From the NCBI GenBank assembly GCA_023424995.1, contig JAFADH010000237.1:1-5075 (forward strand): 5,075 nucleotides of DNA, written 5' to 3'. A model generated the notes under the pieces. The model was given only the letters and a program-made list of their open reading frames with translations. It was not told where the DNA came from and searched no databases. Numbering within the stretch: position 1 is the stretch's first letter; each line of letters begins with the position of its first letter. The position numbers and the translations under genes are program-made. This document shows positions 1-5,075 of the stretch, one piece after another. The DNA comes from Bacillota bacterium. Lineage in GTDB: Bacteria > Bacillota > Clostridia > Lachnospirales > Lachnospiraceae.

Positions 1-1394
1 CATTTATCCCGGCCCGTAAGAATAATAACCAGATAGCCTGTGCGAATTACTGCAAAAACCTTTTAAGAAACGCCAATATAAATAATGCCCTTAACACGGT
101 CAATACAAGTCAATGGTTTTCCGTTGATATCGAAACAACGGATTATTTTATCCGAATCATGAAGCTGGATGACATATACATCGGTGCCTGGAGCAGTATC
201 CGCCAGCTTACTTCTGCATTTGAGGAAATAAAGGCAATGGATGCCGATCTGGTCTATGTCAATACCCAGGGACATGTCATGAGTCATACGGAATTAGATT
301 ATTATACCTTCGATCCGCTGGAATCATTGAATAGCTATTCCGTATTCCGTAAGGGCTTTGGCAGCAGATATCTGTTGGTTACCAACGAATTGGATTATTG
401 CGATTATTATCTGATGGCATTTATCCCATGGAAAAGCATTACGCCAAAGCTAATGCCGCTCTATCAGACGCTTCTGGTATTTATAATCATCATCAGTCTT
501 ATTACGATCGTACTGATCTACTCCATCAACGGCTTTTTGTCCCAGCCGATCCATGCATTGAAGCAGGTGGCTTCCGCCATGCACAGCGGGAAGCTGGATT
601 CTAAAATAACCAATAATAATATAAACTGCGAAGAATTAATCATCATCAACAATGCCTTTAATAATATGATCGATGAAATATCTCGTCTGCATGCCGATAT
701 CTATGAAGAACAGCTTGCGAAAAAGGAAGTGGAATTACAATTACTAAAGTCCCAGATAGCACCCCATTTTCTAATTAATTGCCTTTATACCACCTGCAAT
801 CTTGCAGATGATGCCACCAACCATGATGCGGTCCGGAAAATGGTACAAACCTTATCCGACCATTTGCGATATACCTTGTCCGGCAGGACTACCGTTTCAC
901 TTGCCGAGGAAATCAAGCATGTGGAAAATTATTTGGAGCTTACAAAATTGCGCTTTCCCGGTTGTCTCTTCTATTCCTTTGAAATTTCCGAAGAGGCTGT
1001 TAATGCTTCCGTATTTCCCCTGATCCTGTTAGTTTTGACGGAGAATACCATTAAATACAATATGATTATGGGTGAAGCCCTTACTGTCAATATTAATGTC
1101 AATGTATATGCAAATGACAATGAAAAACGATTGCAGCTTACACATATAGACAGCGGCGAGGGATTTCGGAAAACGACGCTGGAGGAGATCAACGGGCTGG
1201 CCTCACGCCCTGCTCCCAAGACGGACGGCAAAAATATCGGTCTTTATAATATAGTAAAAAGATTGAAATTAATATATAATGATTCAGCCATGATCCGTTT
1301 TTCCAATGAGCCCGGATCAGGAGCCCGGATAGACATGGATATTCCGTATATGGAATATCTTGCAGAAGCCTTGGAAGAGGAGGGATATCATTGA
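1..1394 (+). CDS. YesM-type sensor histidine kinase (5' partial)
   Basis: This is a membrane sensor kinase that autophosphorylates on His and passes the phosphate to the response regulator encoded next to it. The frame is open from the first complete codon (position 3) to the TGA at 1392-1394, giving 463 residues in the window, so the ATG at 159 is internal and the true start lies off the left edge. Counting from position 3, residues 1-150 are extracellular sensor (a dCache-like ending, YYLMAFIPW). A hydrophobic membrane segment lies at about 154-176, HAMP at about 179-232, and a coiled-coil lead into the H-box QIAPHFLINCLY, with His255 (codon 765-767) as phospho-acceptor. HATPase_c follows: N-box ENTIKYN (1041-1061), G1 box DSGEG (from 1149) and G2 box GKNIGLYNIVKRL (from 1227). 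YesM-family proteins are usually near 570-600 residues, so roughly 100-140, including the first membrane helix, should be missing. The signal sensed is unknown. Confidence 0.93.
   Translation, partial: FIPARKNNNQIACANYCKNLLRNANINNALNTVNTSQWFSVDIETTDYFIRIMKLDDIYIGAWSSIRQLTSAFEEIKAMDADLVYVNTQGHVMSHTELDYYTFDPLESLNSYSVFRKGFGSRYLLVTNELDYCDYYLMAFIPWKSITPKLMPLYQTLLVFIIIISLITIVLIYSINGFLSQPIHALKQVASAMHSGKLDSKITNNNINCEELIIINNAFNNMIDEISRLHADIYEEQLAKKEVELQLLKSQIAPHFLINCLYTTCNLADDATNHDAVRKMVQTLSDHLRYTLSGRTTVSLAEEIKHVENYLELTKLRFPGCLFYSFEISEEAVNASVFPLILLVLTENTIKYNMIMGEALTVNINVNVYANDNEKRLQLTHIDSGEGFRKTTLEEINGLASRPAPKTDGKNIGLYNIVKRLKLIYNDSAMIRFSNEPGSGARIDMDIPYMEYLAEALEEEGYH
1378..1383 (+). promoter_or_regulatory. 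Ribosome binding site AGGAGG for the response regulator
   Basis: A perfect AGGAGG lies inside the last codons of the kinase gene, 7 nt before the TTG at 1391. It decides the start: the TTG gives MNILIVDDE, the expected first strand and acidic pocket of a receiver domain, while the next Met codon would delete that strand. Confidence 0.85.
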
Positions 1395-2980
1395 ACATAT
1401 TGATCGTAGACGATGAATTTTATATTGTACAGGGAATAATAAAGAATACGGATTGGGCTATGCTCGGCATCGATAATGTCAGCGCCGCCTACAGTATGAA
1501 ACAGGCACAGGAGATTTTTCTAAGCCGGCATGTCGATATACTGCTCTCGGATATTGAAATGCCGAAGGGAACCGGATTGGAACTCCTGGAATGGGCCCAT
1601 GATAACGGTTATGCCCCGGTCTCGCTCCTGTTAACCGGTCACAGACGGTTTGATTATGCCCAAAAAGCAATTCATATGCAATGCATCGATTATATATTAA
1701 AGCCGGTGGAAACAAGTGTTTTAGAAGCCCAGATATCGCATGCCGTTAAGAAAGCCAGGGAAAAAGCACAGCTAAACAGCGCGAAAAAGATCATGCAAAA
1801 TTGGAGTGCCAGAAAAGATCAAATCATAGAGTCCTTTTGGAGAGAGCTTTTCACAAATTCCGCTCCGCTTTCTGACGAACAGCTCCAAAAGTCTGTCGAA
1901 GGGATGGATGTTTCTTTTGATTATGCAAATGATTCCTTTTATATTATTTTGATAAATGTACGTCCTGTTAAGAATACCGGGGATATCAATCCCGATATTC
2001 CCTTTGGTATGATACAAGCTGTCATTCAAAAGAGATTTTATAATGAAAATTCTCTTCCGCCCATTAAGCTGTCACCTGATACCCTGGTTATCCTGTGCCA
2101 GGCACAAGCATTAAAAAGCCTTGAGGCCTGCTGTATAACCTGCCGCTCCCTATTATCCGATCTAACAGCCTCCACCAATTGTAAATACTCAATTTATCTC
2201 GGTGATTGTGTACCTGTAAATCAAATAAGGGAATCCTTCCAGCTGCTGTATAGATTCAAGGATAATATCTTTCCCAATGACAGTATTGTCCTGTCGGTCG
2301 ATGCCTCCACACCTATTAACGCTTTCCGGCAGCCAGCGGCCGATCCCTCCGATATTCCCCTGGACCAATGGCAGGAATGGCTGCTTCAGTTAAGTTCACA
2401 TAAAATCATTGATGATATTAATACATATCTGAGATATGAAGCCCCTTATTATCCTTTGTCCCTTATCAAAAGGATCTATCTGAGTATCATGAGGTCTATA
2501 TTTTCAGCACTGGAAAGCAAGCAGATATCCGCAAATGAGATTTTTCCCAAATTGATCTCACATGCGGATATTATACAGGAAGCCTCCTCCAAGGATATGT
2601 TTATCCAATGGATCAAAGCATTGTTGAATAATACGGAGGAGCTGCTGACAGCTGAAAAGAATTCCGATTCGATTATAAATTCCGTAAAAAAGTATGTGAA
2701 GGAGCATATCAGCTCATCGGAGTTAAACAGAAGCTTCCTTGCGGCACAGATCCATCTGAATCCGGATTACCTGTCCTATTTATTTCATAAGGAGGCCGGT
2801 CAATCCCTAAGCAGCTATATCCTGGAGGAACGAATTCTATTAGCTAAGAAGCTCCTTAATACGACTAATAAAACCCTGCAGGAAATATCAGAAATGATCG
2901 GCTTTTCTAACGGCTCTTATTTTCATAAGCAATTTAAAAGGCTGACCGGGATGACTCCGCACCAGTACCGTTCTTCATAA
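1391..2980 (+). CDS. YesN-type response regulator, receiver plus AraC-family DNA-binding domain
   Basis: This is a cytoplasmic transcription factor activated by phosphorylation from the kinase just upstream. The receiver domain covers about residues 1-121, with acidic residues Asp7, Asp8 and Glu9, phospho-acceptor Asp54 (LLSDIEMP), switch Thr82 (LLTGH) and Lys104 (YILKP). A charged helical linker spans about 122-145. A variable middle region of about 146-425 has no motif I recognise, as is usual in the YesN group. The C-terminal AraC/XylS module (428-529) has both helix-turn-helices: the first around 447-470 and the second around 496-527, ending in the family signature GFSNGSYFHKQFKRLTGMTP and then HQYR. 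At 529 residues it is normal length for YesN regulators. It starts with TTG, overlaps the kinase stop by 4 nt (TTGA) and has a strong RBS, so translation is probably coupled. Relatives usually control sugar transport or utilisation genes; the regulon here is not visible. Confidence 0.94.
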   Translation: MNILIVDDEFYIVQGIIKNTDWAMLGIDNVSAAYSMKQAQEIFLSRHVDILLSDIEMPKGTGLELLEWAHDNGYAPVSLLLTGHRRFDYAQKAIHMQCIDYILKPVETSVLEAQISHAVKKAREKAQLNSAKKIMQNWSARKDQIIESFWRELFTNSAPLSDEQLQKSVEGMDVSFDYANDSFYIILINVRPVKNTGDINPDIPFGMIQAVIQKRFYNENSLPPIKLSPDTLVILCQAQALKSLEACCITCRSLLSDLTASTNCKYSIYLGDCVPVNQIRESFQLLYRFKDNIFPNDSIVLSVDASTPINAFRQPAADPSDIPLDQWQEWLLQLSSHKIIDDINTYLRYEAPYYPLSLIKRIYLSIMRSIFSALESKQISANEIFPKLISHADIIQEASSKDMFIQWIKALLNNTEELLTAEKNSDSIINSVKKYVKEHISSSELNRSFLAAQIHLNPDYLSYLFHKEAGQSLSSYILEERILLAKKLLNTTNKTLQEISEMIGFSNGSYFHKQFKRLTGMTPHQYRSS

Positions 2981-3141
2981 GCTGCTAACGATTACCTTTA
3001 ATACTATCAATACGGCTAAGCCTTTTTTCCATTCTATCATCGGCTTGTTAAAAAATAAAATGACATGATAAAATATGGCTCCCTTTGAAAGAACTTTATT
3101 CCCTGCACAAAAGCTTCCATCGAATTAAATATAATTTATTT
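2981..3141. other. Intergenic gap between convergent genes
   Basis: This AT-rich spacer separates the response regulator from the converging aguB. It holds no open frame with a ribosome binding site and no recognisable RNA gene. The only terminator-like signal is the short GGC/GCC stem with T6 at 3014-3028. On the - strand, where the aguAB transcript should end, I found no stable GC-rich hairpin followed by a T run. Confidence 0.6.
3014..3028 (+). terminator. Weak candidate terminator of the two-component operon
   Basis: GGCTAAGCC followed by six T residues lies 34 nt after the response regulator stop. The stem is only three GC pairs around a TAA loop, far shorter than a typical intrinsic terminator, so the call rests mainly on position and the T run. 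Confidence 0.25.
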
Positions 3142-4011
3142 TTATAATACACCGTCATGTGTAGTAATCACCTTATATAGATCCGGTCTGCGGTCCCGGA
3201 ATATTCCCCATTCCGCTCTCTGATCCATTAATTTGTCCAGGTCGAATTCACTGATCAGGATTGCCTCTTCCGTTCTGCCGGCTTCCTTTATCTTATCACC
3301 GGTACTGTCGGCGATGAAGGAGGAGCCATAGAAATGTATCTCGGAATCGTCGATCCGTTCCCTGCCGGTCCGGTTTGAAGCGATGACCGGAACCAGGTTG
3401 CAGGCCGCATGCCCTATCATACACCGCTGCCAGTGATCCCTGGAATCGATCTCGGGATTCTCCGGCTCGGAGCCGATGGCAGTGGGATAGAATAACAGTT
3501 CCGCCCCCATGAGCACCATGCACCTTGCCGCTTCCGGGAACCACTGGTCCCAGCAGATTCCGACTCCGATTTTGCCGAACCTTGTATCCCATACCTTGAA
3601 GCCCGTATCCCCCGGATTAAAGTAATATTTCTCTTCGTAGCCGGGTCCGTCAGGAATATGGCTTTTCCGGTAGACTCCCAATAATTCCCCGTCGGCGTCG
3701 ATTACCGCCAGGGAATTGTACCTGGCCTGGTTCCTTCTCTCATAGAAGCTGACGGGAAGTACGACCCCAAGCTCCTTGGCCAGCCCTCTGAAATGCTGCA
3801 CCGTACGGCTTACATCCACCTCTTTGGCATAGGAATAATATTCCGGTTTCTCTTTCTGGCAAAAATACAGATTCTCAAAAAGCTCCTGAAGAAGAATAAT
3901 CTGCGCTCCCCCGTCAGCAGCCCGGCGTACCATATCTTCCGCCTTTTTAATATTATCCTCCATATGATCGGTACAGCTCATCTGAGTTGCAGCAACCTTA
4001 ACCAATCTCAT
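3142..4011 (-). CDS. aguB: N-carbamoylputrescine amidohydrolase
   Basis: This cytoplasmic enzyme hydrolyses N-carbamoylputrescine to putrescine, CO2 and NH3, the last step of the agmatine route to putrescine. It is a nitrilase-superfamily (carbon-nitrogen hydrolase) protein of 289 residues, the usual AguB length. The Glu-Lys-Cys triad is complete: Glu43 (LLQELFENLYF), Lys116 (YRKSHIPDGPGYEEKYYF) and Cys153 (GICWDQWFPEAAR). The stretches around Lys116 and Cys153 and the ending WGIFRDRRPDLY are characteristic of AguB rather than of generic amidases or beta-ureidopropionase. The ATG at 4011 is chosen because it begins the first beta strand (RLVKVAATQM) and has GGAG 7 nt upstream. It follows aguA on the same strand with a gap of 299 bp holding an inserted repeat and a separate promoter. 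By eye it is GC-richer than the two-component genes. Confidence 0.96.
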   Translation of the reverse strand: MRLVKVAATQMSCTDHMEDNIKKAEDMVRRAADGGAQIILLQELFENLYFCQKEKPEYYSYAKEVDVSRTVQHFRGLAKELGVVLPVSFYERRNQARYNSLAVIDADGELLGVYRKSHIPDGPGYEEKYYFNPGDTGFKVWDTRFGKIGVGICWDQWFPEAARCMVLMGAELLFYPTAIGSEPENPEIDSRDHWQRCMIGHAACNLVPVIASNRTGRERIDDSEIHFYGSSFIADSTGDKIKEAGRTEEAILISEFDLDKLMDQRAEWGIFRDRRPDLYKVITTHDGVL

Positions 4012-4018
4012 TCCATCA

Positions 4019-4022
4019 CTCC
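4019..4022 (-). promoter_or_regulatory. Ribosome binding site GGAG for aguB
   Basis: GGAG on the - strand lies 7 nt before the ATG whose first base is 4011. Spacing is near ideal and supports this start codon. Confidence 0.75.
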
Positions 4023-4040
4023 GTCTTATCAGTATAAATT

Positions 4041-4079
4041 AACAGCAGCTGCTTTCATCTTCCGGTGAAAGTGTCTGTT
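4041..4079 (-). other. Nested hairpin in the aguB leader
   Basis: In the predicted leader an inner stem CTTTCA/TGAAAG (4066-4071 with 4052-4057, 8-nt loop) sits within an outer AACAG/CTGTT pairing (4075-4079 with 4041-4045). The stems are short and the structure matches no riboswitch class I know. It may be chance or a minor RNA-stability or translation element. Pairing is visible directly; function is inference. Confidence 0.25.
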
Positions 4080-4118
4080 GCCTGCATCCGTCCCGTTATG
4101 CAAAGGGCATAGCTTAAT

Positions 4119-4145
4119 ATTATATCAGGCAGTCCATATTGTAAA
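4119..4145 (-). promoter_or_regulatory. Predicted sigma-A promoter of aguB
   Basis: On the - strand a perfect -10 TATAAT (4124 down to 4119) carries an extended TG one base upstream (4127-4126). A TTTACA box (4145 down to 4140, one mismatch to TTGACA) lies 15 nt upstream of it. The spacer is short of the ideal 17 nt, but the extended -10 would compensate. Transcription should start near 4112, leaving a leader of about 100 nt before the aguB ATG. It lies on the aguB side of the inserted element, so aguB could be expressed even if the element blocks read-through from aguA. Confidence 0.55.
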
Positions 4146-4167
4146 GCATATCCCGCTCACCGGTGCC

Positions 4168-4200
4168 CTAGTACTCTGTAACTCCTTAATCTTTACTTTG
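4168..4200 (+). repeat. Left inverted-repeat arm of the inserted element
   Basis: This 33-nt arm begins CTAGTACTCTGTAAC. Compared without gaps to the reverse complement of 4299-4331 it matches at 28 of 33 positions, the first 15 being identical. The leading CTA lies outside the element proper. Confidence 0.9.
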
Positions 4201-4328
4201 GGCACAGGATGATTATTCAAATGCAAGGCGGAGGAGAGCGCTGTAGCGGTGGTTACAGCAACTGACGACAACGCTGCAATTGGACAATCAGACAAGTACA
4301 AGGTAAAGTTTTAAGGGTTACAGAGTAC
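4171..4328. mobile_element. MITE-like palindromic element inserted in the 3' end of aguA
   Basis: This is a 158-bp non-coding element with long terminal inverted repeats starting GTACTCTGTAAC. Inside the arms a second pair (4210-4224 with 4276-4290) matches at 12 of 15 positions, and a central perfect 6-bp stem GCTGTA/TACAGC (4240-4245 with 4254-4259) has an 8-nt loop, so the whole unit can fold into one long imperfect hairpin. It is bounded by TA on both sides within CTA...TAG, consistent with insertion into CTAG and duplication of TA, the known behaviour of IS630-type transposons. There is no transposase frame, so it would need to be moved by an enzyme encoded elsewhere. It overlaps the last five codons and stop of aguA. 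It could instead be a non-mobile palindromic intergenic repeat; copies elsewhere in the genome would decide. Confidence 0.7.
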
Positions 4329-4331
4329 TAG
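4299..4331 (-). repeat. Right inverted-repeat arm, overlapping the aguA stop codon
   Basis: This is the mirror copy of the arm at 4168-4200. Read on the - strand it begins with the same CTAGTACTCTGTAAC and diverges at five later positions. It contains the aguA stop codon (TAA, 4313-4311). Confidence 0.9.
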
Positions 4332-5075
4332 AGGCATCTGCTGCGTAATACAGTGGACATTTCCGCCTTCCGTAATAAGCCTAATGCCGTCCACCGTCTT
4401 AATTCTCCGCTCAGGAAAGACACTCTGCAGGATATCCTGCGCTTTCCGGTCCGTATCCATAGCATCTCCTCCGAACACCGGAAGTATGATGCCTCCGTTA
4501 ACAAAATAAAAGTTCAGATAGCTTAAGGTCAGACGGTCCTCCCTCAGGTATCTGGCAGGAGGCTGCGGTATCTCTATGACAGACAGCTCTCTGCCCAGGG
4601 CGTCTCTGGAATTATTTAATAATTCAATATTTTCCCTGCTGATCTCATAGTTAGGATCTTCGGGATCTTTACAGGTCTGCATCAGAATCACTCCCGGCCT
4701 TGCAAAGCATGCTGCATTATCCACATGGCCGTCGGTCTCGTCTCCCCACAAGCCCCTGTTCAGCCAAAGTGTCTTACGAATGCCAAGATACTGTTCCAAG
4801 TTCGCCTCGATCTGTTCCGCCGTCATATGGGGATTGCGGTTCTTATTCAACAGGCACTCCCGGGTCGTGAGCAGCGTTCCCTGTCCGTCCACATGAATAG
4901 AGCCTCCTTCCAAAACCATGGGTACATTGCGGTATGCAACTCCGTAATACTCCAGCAGCCTGGGAGCGACCTCATTATCCAGCTCGTAGCGGGGATATTT
5001 CCCGCCCCAGGCGTTAAACTGCCAGTTCAGGGCAGACAGCTTCCTGTCCCCGTTAATAAGAAATATGGGTCCGTT
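4311..5075 (-). CDS. aguA: Agmatine deiminase (5' partial)
   Basis: This cytoplasmic enzyme deiminates agmatine to N-carbamoylputrescine and NH3, producing the substrate of the AguB encoded next. The frame is open from the right edge through the Met codon at 4919, so that Met is internal and 254 C-terminal residues are visible. They begin NGPIFLINGD, just after the position of the family's RD.GP motif, so about 90-110 residues are off-window for a usual total near 350-370. Counting from the edge, the conserved blocks are WQFNAWGGKYPRYELD (26-41), EGGSIHVDG (56-64), WGDETDGHVDN (110-120, catalytic His117) and EGGNVHCITQQMP with catalytic Cys242 (codon 4352-4350). These fit agmatine deiminase of the peptidyl-arginine deiminase superfamily. 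The tail after QQMPL is odd: VLCNP and the stop are encoded by the inserted repeat. The enzyme should still be active because the tail lies after the catalytic Cys and is short. Confidence 0.95.
   Translation of the reverse strand, partial: NGPIFLINGDRKLSALNWQFNAWGGKYPRYELDNEVAPRLLEYYGVAYRNVPMVLEGGSIHVDGQGTLLTTRECLLNKNRNPHMTAEQIEANLEQYLGIRKTLWLNRGLWGDETDGHVDNAACFARPGVILMQTCKDPEDPNYEISRENIELLNNSRDALGRELSVIEIPQPPARYLREDRLTLSYLNFYFVNGGIILPVFGGDAMDTDRKAQDILQSVFPERRIKTVDGIRLITEGGNVHCITQQMPLVLCNP

Noticed and set aside
159..161. ATG at 159 as the start of the sensor kinase
   Set aside because: The frame is open from position 3, the preceding codons read as typical sensor-domain sequence, and no ribosome binding site precedes this ATG.
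398..2029. Several 68-86 codon frames inside the kinase and regulator genes on both strands
   Set aside because: All are contained in confidently identified genes in other frames, with no recognisable domains.
3018..3055. AAGCC/GGCTT pairing with facing T6 and A6 runs as a bidirectional terminator
   Set aside because: The five-pair stem encloses a 19-nt unpaired loop, and the T runs are not placed directly after a stem on either strand.
3126..3143. TAAAT/ATTTA stem followed by T5 just past aguB, as a terminator
   Set aside because: The stem is five A-T pairs only, too weak to terminate. The T run lies on the + strand, not the strand of the adjacent aguB transcript.
3793..4068. Open frame of 91 codons on the + strand antisense to the 5' part of aguB
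   Set aside because: It lies almost entirely opposite a well-supported gene, has no family resemblance and no clear ribosome binding site.
4171..4328. The palindromic unit as a CRISPR repeat or a riboswitch
   Set aside because: There is a single unit with no repeated array, and its end-to-end symmetry with TA borders fits an inserted repeat better than a ligand-binding RNA.
4311..4919. A short 202-residue agmatine deiminase starting at the Met at 4919
   Set aside because: The frame continues without a stop to the window edge and encodes conserved family blocks (GPIFLINGD, WQFNAWGGKY) upstream of this Met.

Overview
The window looks like a chromosomal segment from a Gram-positive anaerobe of the Clostridia, probably Lachnospiraceae-like. 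This rests on the YesM/YesN-type two-component pair, the strong AGGAGG-type ribosome binding sites, the sigma-A-type promoter, the AT-leaning codon use and the agmatine-to-putrescine gene pair. The genus cannot be fixed from the sequence alone.

Left half, + strand (1-2980): a two-component system cut by the left edge. The sensor kinase lacks its N-terminus here. What remains is the end of its extracellular sensor domain, a membrane segment, HAMP, the His_kinase domain (PF06580 type) and HATPase_c. Its stop codon overlaps the TTG start of a 529-residue AraC-type response regulator by 4 nt, so the two are translated as a coupled pair. Such pairs usually sense an extracellular cue and control nearby carbohydrate uptake or catabolism genes; the target is not visible here.

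Middle (2981-3141): a short AT-rich gap between convergent genes, with only weak terminator candidates.

Right half, - strand (5075 down to 3142): agmatine deiminase (aguA, N-terminus beyond the right edge) followed by N-carbamoylputrescine amidohydrolase (aguB). Together they convert agmatine to N-carbamoylputrescine and then to putrescine, CO2 and ammonia. All catalytic residues that fall inside the window are intact. aguB has a good extended -10 promoter of its own and a leader of about 100 nt.

The most unusual feature is a 158-bp MITE-like palindromic element (4171-4328) between aguA and aguB. It has 33-nt inverted arms (counting the flanking CTA/TAG) that match at 28 of 33 positions, and it sits in a CTAG site with apparent TA duplication. 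It has entered the last codons of aguA exactly at a codon boundary and now supplies the final five residues and the stop codon. Removing it in silico restores an in-frame ending of nearly the same length. I see no new defence or biosynthetic system in this window.
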